25,863 nucleotides of DNA from Rickettsia typhi (GCA_945907105.1 CAMDSB010000017.1:1-25863); one strand, 5' to 3'; positions 14,125 through 22,791 are shown, numbered from the stretch's first letter. Numbers and translations: made by a program. The notes: a model not told the origin generated them from the letters alone.

Positions 14125-14601
14125 ATGTCTGCTGACACCGTGCCTTTTGTTGAAATTTATACTGACGGGGCATGTGCCAATAACCCTGGACCAGGGGGGT
14201 GGGGGGCTTTGCTAATCTTTAATGACAAAAGAAAAGAAATTTTTGGGTACCAGCTCGCAACTACAAATAATCAAATGGAACTTGCTGCGGCGATTTATGC
14301 TCTACAACATTTGAAAAAACCATGTAGAGTAAAACTTTATACTGACAGTATATATGTTCAAAAAGGGGCTACTGAATGGATGCAAAATTGGCAAAAGAAT
14401 AACTGGCGAAAAAGTGACAATAAACCAGTGACAAATGTTGATTTATGGCAAAATTTACAGCATGAAATGGAAAAACACGATATCATTTGGTGTTGGGTCA
14501 AGGGTCATGCTAATAATGAAGGGAATAATATCGCTGATAAATTAGCCGTTTTTGGCAAAGAAACTGCAAAGAGAATGCTTACAGATGTTTCAAATCAATA
14601 A
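14125..14601 (+). CDS. rnhA: Ribonuclease HI
   Basis: This is a full-length (158 aa) type 1 RNase H. All four metal-binding carboxylates are present: Asp14 (IYTDGACANNPGPGGWG), Glu52 (NNQMELAAA), Asp74 (LYTDSIYV) and Asp138 (NNIADKLA), plus the catalytic-loop His128 (VKGHANNEGN). The enzyme cuts RNA in RNA-DNA hybrids, removing R-loops and primers. It also has the basic-protrusion region (WQKNNWRKSDNKPV) that binds hybrids in E. coli RNase HI. It starts 14 bases after sspB and its 3' end overlaps the next gene. Confidence 0.97.
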   Translation: MSADTVPFVEIYTDGACANNPGPGGWGALLIFNDKRKEIFGYQLATTNNQMELAAAIYALQHLKKPCRVKLYTDSIYVQKGATEWMQNWQKNNWRKSDNKPVTNVDLWQNLQHEMEKHDIIWCWVKGHANNEGNNIADKLAVFGKETAKRMLTDVSNQ

Positions 14602-14923
14602 ATTGTGGATTAAATTTTTCTGTAAAAAGGTCGGCGTTGACCAATTTGGTAATTTTTATTATGTTGGTAAAAATAAAAACTACTTAAATATTCATAAAAG
14701 ATATATAGTATATAATGGCCTTGATGAAGGATCGAAAGTGCCACCGATGTGGCATTCTTGGTTGCATTACTTAAGTGATGCTATACCAGATAAAAATCAG
14801 ACTACAGAATATATTTGGCAGAAAGAACATATGCCAAATGTAACTGGAACTAAATATGCTTATGACCCAGCTAAGTCAAAACATACGAAGTTAAAAACAT
14901 ATTCCAGTTGGAAACCAGAATAA
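14585..14923 (+). CDS. NDUFA12-family complex I accessory subunit
   Basis: The 112-residue product matches the NADH:ubiquinone oxidoreductase 17.2-kDa subunit family (NDUFA12/B17.2): KKVGVDQFGNFYYVGKN, RYIVYNGLDEGSKVPPMWHS, WLHYLSDAIPD, and the closing GTKYAYDPAKSKHTKLKTYSSWKPE region. In mitochondria and alphaproteobacteria this small peripheral subunit sits on the matrix/cytoplasmic arm of complex I. I choose the ATG at 14585, overlapping rnhA by 17 bases; a frame extension to 14552 adds only 11 non-family residues. The MlaD-like gene follows by 24 bases, a neighbour pair common in alphaproteobacteria. Confidence 0.92.
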   Translation: MFQINKLWIKFFCKKVGVDQFGNFYYVGKNKNYLNIHKRYIVYNGLDEGSKVPPMWHSWLHYLSDAIPDKNQTTEYIWQKEHMPNVTGTKYAYDPAKSKHTKLKTYSSWKPE

Positions 14924-14947
14924 TTAAATAGTTGTGGTATAAAAAAA

Positions 14948-15397
14948 ATGAAACAAGGAATTATTGAAACATTGGTAGGTTTTTTTGTACTTATTGTAGC
15001 ATTCAGTTTTTTTGCATTTGCTTACAATACAAGTAATTTTTCAAAGACAAAAGGAGGTTATTTATTAACGGCTAATTTCCAAAATATCGACGGAATTGCT
15101 AAGGGAGCAGATGTAAAGCTTGCTGGTATTAAGATTGGATTTGTGGATAGTTTTACTCTTGAAGACGATACATATTACGCAATTTTAAATCTCAAAGTGA
15201 ATGATGGGATAAATATCCCGAATGATTCTAGCGCAATGGTTTCAAGCAACGGTCTTTTAGGTGGAAAATATATTCGGATCACCCCTGGTGCATCTAATGA
15301 TAATTTTGCCCACGGCGGTAAGATAAAATTTACTCAATCCTCTTTAAATATTGAAGATTTAATTGGAAAATTAATGTACTCAATTACTAGCAAGTAA
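14948..15397 (+). CDS. mlaD: MlaD-like MCE-domain lipid transport protein
   Basis: The 149-residue protein has one N-terminal transmembrane anchor (about residues 7-26, LVGFFVLIVAFSFFAFAY) and a single MCE domain (about 36-115): YLLTANFQNIDGIAKGADVK, LAGIKIGFVD, MVSSNGLLGGKYIRITPG. MlaD is the hexameric periplasmic part of the MlaFEDB ABC complex that moves phospholipids between inner and outer membranes. Length is close to that of typical alphaproteobacterial members. No mlaE or mlaF is in this window, as is common in Rickettsiales where the genes are scattered. Confidence 0.93.
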   Translation: MKQGIIETLVGFFVLIVAFSFFAFAYNTSNFSKTKGGYLLTANFQNIDGIAKGADVKLAGIKIGFVDSFTLEDDTYYAILNLKVNDGINIPNDSSAMVSSNGLLGGKYIRITPGASNDNFAHGGKIKFTQSSLNIEDLIGKLMYSITSK

Positions 15398-15404
15398 AAT
15401 GATC

Positions 15405-15426
15405 TTATTTTTAATGAATAAAATAA
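15405..15426. terminator. AT-only hairpin between convergent genes
   Basis: TTATTTT (15405-15411) and AAAATAA (15420-15426) form a 7-bp stem in the 50-base gap between the convergent mlaD-like and mscS-like genes. It could act as a weak two-way terminator, but the AT-only stem makes this uncertain. Confidence 0.3.
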
Positions 15427-15447
15427 TATTCGATCGGATAGGTATTT

Positions 15448-15981
15448 TCACTTTGTTTTTTGATTAGTAATAGTTTTTTTATTAAATATTGTAATTGTCT
15501 CTGACAATAGCCGAGAGTTGGGAATTAGGTGCTTTGCTTTAGGGCCCTGAATTGTAGTGTACCGAAGATCTATATCTACCACTACTCCTTCAACGTCTAG
15601 AAGGGATATATGCGCGTTAATTTCAACAGTTTTATAAAATATTATCATTATTCCGGCCACAACGTTTACTAAGACATCTTTTAAAGCATAACCAATAGCA
15701 AATCCTGTCAAACCAAGCCCTGCCACTAATGCGCTGATATCAACTCCCCAAGTACCAAGGACAGTTAATAGAGCAGTAATCCAAATTGCTATGCTAATCG
15801 ATTTGCCTAAATAAATTATAGACGAATTTTTGGATGAAACTTTTGACTTAGCAATAATTTTACTAAATACAGGCTTGATAATAAGCCATAGTATTAAAAA
15901 CGGGATAATAGCAAAAATACCCGAAATGAACTTAGGCATAAATTCCTGCAATTGTAGAAATAGGGTAGAGTAACTTTCCAT
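15448..15981 (-). CDS. Short MscS-family mechanosensitive channel protein
   Basis: The 177-residue protein contains the MscS core: two N-terminal hydrophobic helices (about 18-40 and 58-82), then the pore helix with Gly/Ala ridges (SALVAGLGLTGFAIGYALKD) and VLVNVVAGIMIIFYKTVEI, then the start of the beta domain (ISLLDVEGVVVDIDLRYTTI and HLIPNSRLL). E. coli MscS is 286 aa. The C-terminal alpha-beta cage is missing: the frame stops soon after the beta domain with a Lys/Thr-rich tail. It may be a naturally minimal channel or a truncated gene. It converges with the mlaD-like gene. Confidence 0.85.
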   Translation of the reverse strand: MESYSTLFLQLQEFMPKFISGIFAIIPFLILWLIIKPVFSKIIAKSKVSSKNSSIIYLGKSISIAIWITALLTVLGTWGVDISALVAGLGLTGFAIGYALKDVLVNVVAGIMIIFYKTVEINAHISLLDVEGVVVDIDLRYTTIQGPKAKHLIPNSRLLSETITIFNKKTITNQKTK

Positions 15982-15990
15982 TTATGTAGC

Positions 15991-16048
15991 CTTAATTGTT
16001 ATTATTACTTTTGCTCTGAATATTACCTCATCTGGAACGACAATTAAG
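15991..16048. repeat. Distant 9-bp inverted repeat between mscS-like gene and sodB
   Basis: CTTAATTGT (15991-15999) and ACAATTAAG (16040-16048) are perfect inverted copies separated by 40 bases, in the spacer upstream of the mscS-like gene and downstream of sodB. It could be an operator, a long hairpin, or chance. Confidence 0.35.
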
Positions 16049-16111
16049 CGTGTCTAGTGCCTTGAGGGCTAATTGGTTAGAAATACGGTAACTAGCTTTT
16101 AACTAGATATC

Positions 16112-16753
16112 CTACTGCCTGGCGCGATTTAAGTGCATCTCTGCAAAATCCCAATTTATCATTTTTTCTATAAAAACAGATACATAATCTGGGCGTTTAT
16201 TTCTGTAATCAATATAGTAAGCATGCTCCCAAACATCGCAAGCAATTAACGGGTCTAACCCTTGAATTAATGGAGTTTCTGCGTTTGCTGTTTTAATGAT
16301 TTGAAGCTTCTTATCTTTTGGGTTATGGACCAACCATGCCCAACCACTACCAAACTGAGACACTGCAGCTTGTTTGAATTCAGTAACAAAGTTGTCGTAA
16401 GAACCAAAATTGTGGTTAATAAGCTCCGCAATATTTCCATGAGGTTTGCCACCACCATTGGGCTTAATTGAATGCCAGAAAAATGTATGGTTCCAGATTT
16501 GAGAGGCATTATTAAAAATTGCCACATTCGAACTACAAGATTTGGCAATTATTTGCTCAAGATCCATTTCAGTGAATTCTTTATTGTCTTTAAGGAGGTT
16601 ATTCAAATTAGTTACATAAGCATTATGGTGTTTGCCATGATGGTAATCGAATGTTTCCGAAGAGAAATTAGGAGTAAATGCATCTCTCTCATATGGTAAT
16701 TCTGGTAATTCAAAAGGGTAGTTTTCTTGGTTAGAATAGTCACAATATGTCAT
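16112..16753 (-). CDS. sodB: Superoxide dismutase, Fe type
   Basis: The 213-residue protein is a complete Fe/Mn-SOD. The metal ligands are His38 (FDYHHGKHH), the His of WNHTFFW, and Asp and His of [12 protein letters not shown]. Gln in [13 protein letters not shown] is placed as in iron enzymes. [10 protein letters not shown] is also typical. It converts superoxide to peroxide and oxygen, in the cytoplasm. Thirteen extra residues ([13 protein letters not shown]) precede the family start [13 protein letters not shown], an extension also typical of Rickettsia SodB. The start at 16753 has AGGA about 7 bases upstream. The gene follows nagZ by 9 bases and probably shares its transcript. Confidence 0.97.
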   Translation of the reverse strand: MTYCDYSNQENYPFELPELPYERDAFTPNFSSETFDYHHGKHHNAYVTNLNNLLKDNKEFTEMDLEQIIAKSCSSNVAIFNNASQIWNHTFFWHSIKPNGGGKPHGNIAELINHNFGSYDNFVTEFKQAAVSQFGSGWAWLVHNPKDKKLQIIKTANAETPLIQGLDPLIACDVWEHAYYIDYRNKRPDYVSVFIEKMINWDFAEMHLNRARQ

Positions 16754-16762
16754 GTTAATTTC

Positions 16763-17839
16763 CTATTTTATGTTACAAATGGTGCGCATTTCATCTATAT
16801 CGCCGCTGCAATGAAGAGCCAAATTGCATCCAGCATCAAGGGTCATTCTAGTTACTTTAGCAAGGCTTGCAAGAAATTCAGTCTTCGACTGGGCTAATTT
16901 CTTCTTACACAGCTCGATTATTGCTAAATTAGTAGTTTGAGCAGTTTCTATGTCGAATAGTTCTAAAGATTGGGAATAATCTTTCCTCCACTCTAAATTA
17001 CCTTCAGCAAGTGCTATTACTTTTTTAAGAGTAGAGCGTTTTTTTCCTACGTCGCCGTGCAGGGCGTACATACATAAATCATCCGACACTAAGTTACCTT
17101 TGAAACCTATGTTATTTCTAATATAATCTACAACTTGTTTCGATGTCGTGGCTGGCAGCTCAGGGTCAATTGATGTATATACAATATGAGCCGTCATTGC
17201 CCATACTTTTTCTAGAGCTAATTCTTTAAAAACTTTAAAATCAGTAGCTTCGAGCTCTTCAAGAGTAGCAGTTATAATTGGTAAATCAAAGTGACTATCC
17301 ACGACAGATCGTCCATGCCCAGGAATATGCTTGATAAATGGCAAACCACCACAATGCTGTATACCAGCTATAACGGACTTGCATAAATCAATTACTTTTT
17401 CAGGAGCGCTGCCAAAGCTTCTATCACCTATGACATCACTAGCTCCTTCAAAAGATAAATCGCAAACGGGAGCGCATGGTGAATCTATGCCAAGCTCTTT
17501 TAACTCAGACATCAGTTGAATGTAGTTAGTTTTCAACTCAAGTTTTGCTTTTAATCTGTCGTCATTATAAATATTGGAAAAATGCTCAGCTGAGGGATAT
17601 AATCTAGCGGCGATCGGAGGTTTAATTCTCGCCACTCTACCACCTTCTTGATCAACAAATATGGGCACCTCTCTCTCAGGATACAATCCTTTAAGCGTAT
17701 GGGTTAGTTCAATAACTTGCCCTTTTGACTCCACGTTGCGAGAAAATAGAATAAATCCGGCAACTTGATGTACGCTAAATAAATCTAGCTCGTCTTGGGT
17801 CAGTTTTGTACCGCTAATACCGAAAATTATTGGTATCAT
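16763..17839 (-). CDS. nagZ: Beta-N-acetylhexosaminidase NagZ (GH3)
   Basis: A 358-residue GH3 enzyme: GFILFSRNV, FVDQEGGRVARIKPP, then KHIPGHGRSVVDSHFDLP with the NagZ-specific His loop that serves as acid/base, MTAHIVYTSID, and FKGNLVSDDLCMYAL, whose Asp pair (253-254) holds the nucleophile. NagZ cleaves GlcNAc from anhydro-muropeptides in cytoplasmic peptidoglycan recycling. This suggests the organism makes and turns over at least some peptidoglycan, in line with dapA and uppS. It lies 17 bases after dnaB and 9 before sodB on the same strand. Confidence 0.95.
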   Translation of the reverse strand: MIPIIFGISGTKLTQDELDLFSVHQVAGFILFSRNVESKGQVIELTHTLKGLYPEREVPIFVDQEGGRVARIKPPIAARLYPSAEHFSNIYNDDRLKAKLELKTNYIQLMSELKELGIDSPCAPVCDLSFEGASDVIGDRSFGSAPEKVIDLCKSVIAGIQHCGGLPFIKHIPGHGRSVVDSHFDLPIITATLEELEATDFKVFKELALEKVWAMTAHIVYTSIDPELPATTSKQVVDYIRNNIGFKGNLVSDDLCMYALHGDVGKKRSTLKKVIALAEGNLEWRKDYSQSLELFDIETAQTTNLAIIELCKKKLAQSKTEFLASLAKVTRMTLDAGCNLALHCSGDIDEMRTICNIK

Positions 17840-17856
17840 AATATTATCTGGGTTAT

Positions 17857-19308
17857 TTAATTTTGTTTATGCGATCTATCTAGATTACCAACACTGGAGA
17901 ATTTATCAACATAATATAGCTGAACATTACCAACTGCACCATTTCTGTGTTTTGCAATCAATATTTCTGCTATGTTATGAGATCTATCGAGAGCTGCTTG
18001 CCATTCGGAATATTTTGGATCACCCGGGGCTGGTTCTTTTCTGCGTAAGTAATATTCTTCTCTATACAAAAACATAACTAGATCAGCATCTTGTTCAATT
18101 GAACCTGATTCCCTTAAATCTGAAAGTAGAGGTCTTTTATCTTCCCTTTGTTCTACGGCTCGTGAAAGCTGGGAGAGAGCAATAACTGGGATATTTAATT
18201 CTTTAGCAATGGCTTTAAGACCTTGAGTAATCTGAGAGATTTCTAACACTCTATTCTCTGATTTAGCCGATCCAGTAAGCAATTGTAAATAATCAACAAA
18301 AATAATACCTAAATTATGTTTTCTCTTAAGTTTTCTTGCTCTAGACCTAACAGCTGAGATGGATAGAGCAGGGGTATCATCTATAAAAAATGGCATTTCT
18401 GATAACTCAGCAGCCGCCTTGCGCAGATCGTTGTAATGCTCTTCATTTACCTTGCCATTACGTAGGTTTGTTGAATCAACTCTAGACATCATAGAAAGCA
18501 GACGACTAGCCAGCTGTTCTGACGACATCTCTAAAGAAAAAAAGCCTACTGCAGGAGGTTTTTCCCCTTCTGTAGATTTTCGTTGCAAAGCTTTACAAGC
18601 ATTGAAAGCAAAGTTAATAGCAAATGCTGTTTTACCCATCGATGGGCGACCAGCAACTATAATTAGATCAGAATTTTGAAAACCAGAAAGCTTATTGTCT
18701 AGGTCAAGATAACCTGTTGAGATGCCTGTAATATGGTCAGTATTCTTCATAGCTCTATTTATGCTACTAAGTGACTCCGCAACTGATTCTCTCATTGGAA
18801 TAAAGCCTTTTTCCTTCATACCTTCACTGGCAAGAAGATAAAGCTTACTTTCAGCAATTTCCAGTTGTTCGGGAGCTTCTTGCTCTAGAGTTGAATTATA
18901 TGCATCATTAACAATTTCTTCACCGATAGTAATCAAATTTCTCTTTATTGCCAAGTCGTAGATTATTTTGCCGTAATCATAAGGATTAATTACGACCATA
19001 GCGATTGTTGTTAATCGAATAATATACTCATTGCCGTTTAGTTCTTGGTATAAAGGATCTTTCTCGAGCATAGATTTGATAGTAACAGGAGTTGCACTCA
19101 AGCCTTTTTCAACTAATATTTCTATAGCATGATAGATTTTTTGATGAATTTTTTCATAAAAATGATCCGCTTTCAAGAACTCATTGATTTGCTCAATCAA
19201 ATCGCTGTTAATAAGAACAGCCCCAAGCAACATCTGTTCTGCATGAACATTGGCAGGTAGTTTTCTTAACAAATTATGTTCTAGTAGTGTTTGACTTATA
19301 TTTTCCAC
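17857..19308 (-). CDS. dnaB: Replicative DNA helicase DnaB
   Basis: The 483-residue protein has the N-terminal DnaB domain (about 14-115: LPANVHAEQMLLGAVLINSD), a linker, and a RecA-like motor with Walker A GRPSMGKTAF (Lys226), Walker B IIFVDYLQLL, and later LRESGSIEQDADLVMFLYR. It is the hexameric helicase that unwinds DNA at the replication fork and recruits primase. The start is a GTG at 19308, overlapping the trxB stop by one base (TAGTG); residue numbering and family length agree with it. No intein or insertion is present. Confidence 0.97.
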   Translation of the reverse strand: MENISQTLLEHNLLRKLPANVHAEQMLLGAVLINSDLIEQINEFLKADHFYEKIHQKIYHAIEILVEKGLSATPVTIKSMLEKDPLYQELNGNEYIIRLTTIAMVVINPYDYGKIIYDLAIKRNLITIGEEIVNDAYNSTLEQEAPEQLEIAESKLYLLASEGMKEKGFIPMRESVAESLSSINRAMKNTDHITGISTGYLDLDNKLSGFQNSDLIIVAGRPSMGKTAFAINFAFNACKALQRKSTEGEKPPAVGFFSLEMSSEQLASRLLSMMSRVDSTNLRNGKVNEEHYNDLRKAAAELSEMPFFIDDTPALSISAVRSRARKLKRKHNLGIIFVDYLQLLTGSAKSENRVLEISQITQGLKAIAKELNIPVIALSQLSRAVEQREDKRPLLSDLRESGSIEQDADLVMFLYREEYYLRRKEPAPGDPKYSEWQAALDRSHNIAEILIAKHRNGAVGNVQLYYVDKFSSVGNLDRSHKQN

Positions 19309-20252
19309 TATGCATCTCTTAGAAATTTATCAGCCTCTAAAGCTGCCATACAACCAGTTCCTGCAGCAGTTACTGCTTGACGATAAATTTTATCTTGAAC
19401 GTCTCCAGCAGCAAATACTCCTTGTATATTAGTCTTAGTCGAATCCGGTGCTGTAATTATATAACCTTCTTCATCCATCGTTATTTGGGTCTTAAAAATA
19501 TCTGTATTCGGTTTATGCCCAATTGCAATAAATACCCCGGAGCATGGTAAATCAGAGATTTCACCAGATTTAATATTCTTAATTTTCACACCACTTACAG
19601 ATTTAGGGTTATTTGTACCAACCACTTCTTCCAACGCGCTGTCCCAAATCACTGATATTTTATCATTCTTAAATAATCTTGCTTGAAGCATTTTTTCGGC
19701 CCTAAACTCATTGCGGCGATGAACAATATAAACTTTTTTAGCATGATTAGTAAGGTATAGAGCTTCTTCAACAGCGGTATTTCCGCCACCTATTACAACA
19801 ACATCCATGCCTTTAAAGAAAAATCCATCACATGTGGCGCATCCGGATACACCATAGCCTTGAAACTCTTGTTCAGATGGAAGCCCTAACCATTTAGCTT
19901 GAGCTCCTGTACAAATTACTACGCTATCAGCTTCGTATACACCTCCTGATTCTGTATAAGCTTTGAACGGTCTTTTACTCAGCTCAACTTTTTCAACATG
20001 GTCATAAATAAGCTTAGTACCAACCTTTTCTGCTTGCTTCTCCATTTCTTGCATTAGCCATGGGCCTTGTATTGTTTGCGCAAATCCCGGATAATTTTCC
20101 ACGTCAGTAGTAATGGTTAGTTGTCCACCTGGTTGCATTCCATGTATTAAAATTGGTTTTAATCCAGCTCTGGCTGCATAAATTGCGGCGCTTAAGCCCG
20201 CTGGCCCTGAGCCAATAATTAGAATTTTAGTTTTAGTAATAGATTGTTCCAT
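19308..20252 (-). CDS. trxB: Thioredoxin reductase
   Basis: The 314-residue flavoprotein has an FAD-binding GSGPAGLSAAIYAARAG near the N-terminus, the redox-active CATC (Cys138 and Cys141), an NADPH-binding GGGNTAVEEALYL followed by HRRNEFRAEKML with the Arg pair that prefers NADPH, and the C-terminal FAD motif GVFAAGDVQDKIYRQAVTAA. It passes electrons from NADPH to thioredoxin in the cytoplasm. Length matches E. coli TrxB (321 aa). The stop overlaps the dnaB GTG start by one base. It follows the AEC-type transporter by 28 bases. Confidence 0.97.
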   Translation of the reverse strand: MEQSITKTKILIIGSGPAGLSAAIYAARAGLKPILIHGMQPGGQLTITTDVENYPGFAQTIQGPWLMQEMEKQAEKVGTKLIYDHVEKVELSKRPFKAYTESGGVYEADSVVICTGAQAKWLGLPSEQEFQGYGVSGCATCDGFFFKGMDVVVIGGGNTAVEEALYLTNHAKKVYIVHRRNEFRAEKMLQARLFKNDKISVIWDSALEEVVGTNNPKSVSGVKIKNIKSGEISDLPCSGVFIAIGHKPNTDIFKTQITMDEEGYIITAPDSTKTNIQGVFAAGDVQDKIYRQAVTAAGTGCMAALEADKFLRDA

Positions 20253-20280
20253 ACTTTACCGTGGTTTAAATTGAGATCAA

Positions 20281-21216
20281 TTATGTAGTAAGAATTCCTT
20301 CAAGGAAAATTGTCGCCATAATGGGCATGTATAGTAAAACAAAGAGTAAAGAAAGCAATACCGCAGTTGCTACTTTCTCTGGATAAATTTTATACAGTGA
20401 CGCTAGTACAATCGTGTTAGTAGCCATTGGCGCAACGCATAGCAGCTGCAGAGCGTTATAATAGTTAACATCAAGCCATTTGAAATAAAAACGGTCTAGT
20501 AAAATAAATATATTAAATAGCGCCGGATAAAATAAAAATTTGCTAGCAAACGCTGCAGCAGTAAATTTTATATCAAAATCAAATTCTTTAATGCTTGATA
20601 GAGCGAGTCCAATAGTTACCATACCCAGTATTGAGAAAGCCCCTTTCATATTGCTGATAAAATCATCAAAAAAATTAGGTAGATGGAAGCCTAAAAGACT
20701 CATCGCACAACCCAAAAAAAATGCATTTAAAAGTGGTAATTTTGCTACCCTTAGCACGCTTTGCTTAAATGTTCCTACACTTCTTGCGCAAAAATAGCAT
20801 CCAACTGAGGCTTCGCAAATAGCAATACCAATCAAGCCGAGAGCATAAATACTAAGGGTGTGATCATCAAATAGAGCAGCTGCAATGGGCAAAACTACGT
20901 AACCGCTATTTCCAGTCCCCGCAGATAGAGCTAAAATATTTCTATGTGAATCTTGCCAAACTTTTCCATATAGCCAATAACTAAAAATACTTAGCATTGT
21001 ACATAAAGTGAAAGTTAGTGCTGAAACTCCAAGCGAACTAAATGTTAGTTCGGTGCTTGTCGGAATGGCAAAAAATACAATGGGAGCAACGAAATAAAAT
21101 AGTAAAGAAGCAATGCTCTCTTTTTCTACATTTGAGAATTTACCCGACAAAAAGCCAATTAATACGCTCAATAGCGAAGATAATACTTTTAAAAATACTA
21201 GACTAAATACTGCCAT
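20281..21216 (-). CDS. AEC-family membrane transporter (auxin efflux carrier-like)
   Basis: A 311-residue very hydrophobic protein with about ten transmembrane helices in two halves. AEC family marks are IASLLFYFVAPIVFFAIP, the Gly/Asn-rich GTGNSGYVVLPIAAALF around the first crossover, and the matching CVAPMATNTIVLASLY near the C-terminus. AEC members in bacteria transport malonate and other small organic acids or act as unknown efflux systems; the substrate cannot be told. It is the first gene of the minus-strand set that continues with trxB, dnaB, nagZ and sodB. Confidence 0.88.
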   Translation of the reverse strand: MAVFSLVFLKVLSSLLSVLIGFLSGKFSNVEKESIASLLFYFVAPIVFFAIPTSTELTFSSLGVSALTFTLCTMLSIFSYWLYGKVWQDSHRNILALSAGTGNSGYVVLPIAAALFDDHTLSIYALGLIGIAICEASVGCYFCARSVGTFKQSVLRVAKLPLLNAFFLGCAMSLLGFHLPNFFDDFISNMKGAFSILGMVTIGLALSSIKEFDFDIKFTAAAFASKFLFYPALFNIFILLDRFYFKWLDVNYYNALQLLCVAPMATNTIVLASLYKIYPEKVATAVLLSLLFVLLYMPIMATIFLEGILTT

Positions 21217-21292
21217 AATATATACTTTTTAAGTTGTTTAGTCTGATATTATCGTTGGTTTTGTACAAAATCATTATAACAATATAACAATT

Positions 21293-21324
21293 TACTCAAA
21301 ATCAATCTACCGAATATTTGAGTA
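21293..21324. repeat. Inverted repeat between the AEC transporter gene and rplY
   Basis: TACTCAAA (21293-21300) and TTTGAGTA (21317-21324) are perfect 8-base inverted copies with a 16-base loop, in the spacer between two divergent genes. A regulatory site is possible; no factor can be named. Confidence 0.35.
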
Positions 21325-21362
21325 TATTTTTACTATGTTACATTAATTGTATAAAAAAACTC

Positions 21363-21391
21363 TTGAATGTTTAGGATGGACGCTATATATT
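21363..21391 (+). promoter_or_regulatory. Promoter of rplY
   Basis: TTGAAT (21363-21368) and TATATT (21386-21391) are 17 bases apart, about 73 bases before the rplY ATG, leaving a leader of roughly 65 bases. Confidence 0.55.
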
Positions 21392-21463
21392 ACGAGGCTT
21401 AAAAAGTCTAAACACAATACAGAGCTCACCAGGGCTCACAAAGAAATTTGGAGATATTTAAAG

Positions 21464-22078
21464 ATGAGTGAAGCATTAACTCTAGCAGCAGAGCTAAGGG
21501 AAGAATTAGGAACAGGGGCGTCTAGGGCTTTAAGAAAAAATGGTATGGTACCAGCGACAATCTATGGAGCGGGTAAAGAACCTTTATCTATTGCAATAGA
21601 AGAGAAAGAAATTACCAAATATTATAGAAAACCTCAATATATTTCTCAGTTATTTGAACTTGAAATCGGTCAAAAGAAATTTAAGGTTCTACCAAAAGCA
21701 ATTCAATTACATCCAATAACTGACATTGTAAGTCATGTTGATTTTGTATTTTTAGAAAATAAAATGCAAAAAATGCAGATACCAATTGTTTACTTAAACA
21801 AAGAAAATTGTTTAGGTGTTAAAAGAGGCGGTTACTTTAACACAGTAAAAAGATTTGCAACAATTCTTTGCCCAGTTGGCGTCTTGCCTCGCAAAATTGA
21901 AATTGATGTAATTGCAATGCCAATAGGTTCATCTTTAAAAGCAAAAGACTTATCGATTCCAGTGGGTGCTAAACTTTTGGATAATGCTAATTTTGTGATA
22001 GCCTCAATTGTTGGTAAAAAAGGTAAATCTGAAGACATTGACGAAGCTGTAGCTCCAACTGAAGCTGCTAAAAAATAA
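21464..22078 (+). CDS. rplY: Ribosomal protein bL25, CTC form
   Basis: The 204-residue protein starts MSEALTLAAELREELGTGAS, then RALRKNGMVPATIYGAGKEP, the bL25 5S-rRNA-binding domain (to about residue 95, with LHPITDIVSHVDFVFL), followed by a C-terminal TL5/CTC beta domain (about 100-190). It binds 5S rRNA in the large subunit; the long two-domain form is usual in alphaproteobacteria. The start at 21464 has GGAG about 10 bases upstream; the frame extends to 21347, but that part overlaps the promoter and does not resemble bL25. The C-terminal Ala/Glu/Lys tail is typical. pth follows, as in many bacteria. Confidence 0.96.
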   Translation: MSEALTLAAELREELGTGASRALRKNGMVPATIYGAGKEPLSIAIEEKEITKYYRKPQYISQLFELEIGQKKFKVLPKAIQLHPITDIVSHVDFVFLENKMQKMQIPIVYLNKENCLGVKRGGYFNTVKRFATILCPVGVLPRKIEIDVIAMPIGSSLKAKDLSIPVGAKLLDNANFVIASIVGKKGKSEDIDEAVAPTEAAKK

Positions 22079-22100
22079 TAGCATATTAAGGTCCCCAAAA

Positions 22101-22175
22101 TCATTCCCGTATCGGGAAGCTAGTTCTTTGATAACATTCTGCCATGGATTCGTAAGCCTTGTGCAGAATGACAAA
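22101..22175. repeat. Tandem hairpin element between rplY and pth
   Basis: Two hairpins lie together: TTCCCG-TAT-CGGGAA (22104-22118) and CATTCTGC (22135-22142) with GCAGAATG (22163-22170). The words ATTCCCG and CAGAATGAC recur in short intergenic repeats of Rickettsiales that I have seen. It may be a small dispersed palindromic element; only one copy is in this window. It could also end rplY transcripts. Confidence 0.5.
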
Positions 22176-22227
22176 AAGGAAAGAAAAACTTTTGTAAAAC
22201 ATTTTTGACATAGTGGTTTTAAGTAGA

Positions 22228-22791
22228 ATGTTTCTAATTATTGGGCTTGGTAATCCTGGTAGAGAATATAGCGATACTAGGCATAATGTTGGTTTTAGGA
22301 CTGTAGATGCTTTGTCTAGAGAATATCACTTACCATTTCAAAGTAAATCTAGATTTACTTCTCAACTTGCACTCGGAGAACATAAATCTAAAAATATTGT
22401 ACTTTGTAAACCAGAAACTTATATGAATCTATCTGGTGAAGCGGTGCAGTCAATTTGTTCATATTATAAAATCCCTTTAGATAAAATTATAGTCATTCAT
22501 GATGATATAGACCTAAAATTTGGTAAGATTGGCTATAAGATAGGCGGAGGAGCTGGTGGGCACAATGGTTTAAAGTCGATTGATAAACATATTGGGTCTA
22601 ATTATCATAGAATTAGAATAGGTGTGGGTAGGCCAGAAGATGCAACTTATGAAATATCAGACTTTGTACTTGGAAAATTCTCTCGAGAAGAAGAATTATT
22701 TATTTTAAGAAATATTGATTTACTCATTAGCAATATGGAGCTGCTAATTTTAGGTGATATTGAAGCATTTAAAAAAGCTATTTCTGTTTAA
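22228..22791 (+). CDS. pth: Peptidyl-tRNA hydrolase
   Basis: The 187-residue protein matches Pth: LIIGLGNPGREYSDTRHNVG with the conserved Asn and the catalytic His (RHNVG), KPETYMNLSGEAV, VIHDDIDLKFGKI with the catalytic Asp, GGGAGGHNGLKSI, and RIRIGVGRPE. It frees tRNA from prematurely released peptidyl-tRNA. I use the ATG at 22228; an in-frame GTG at 22213 adds five residues not usual in the family. No strong Shine-Dalgarno sequence precedes it. The gene sits between rplY and ychF, the widespread rplY-pth-ychF order of proteobacteria. Confidence 0.97.
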   Translation: MFLIIGLGNPGREYSDTRHNVGFRTVDALSREYHLPFQSKSRFTSQLALGEHKSKNIVLCKPETYMNLSGEAVQSICSYYKIPLDKIIVIHDDIDLKFGKIGYKIGGGAGGHNGLKSIDKHIGSNYHRIRIGVGRPEDATYEISDFVLGKFSREEELFILRNIDLLISNMELLILGDIEAFKKAISV

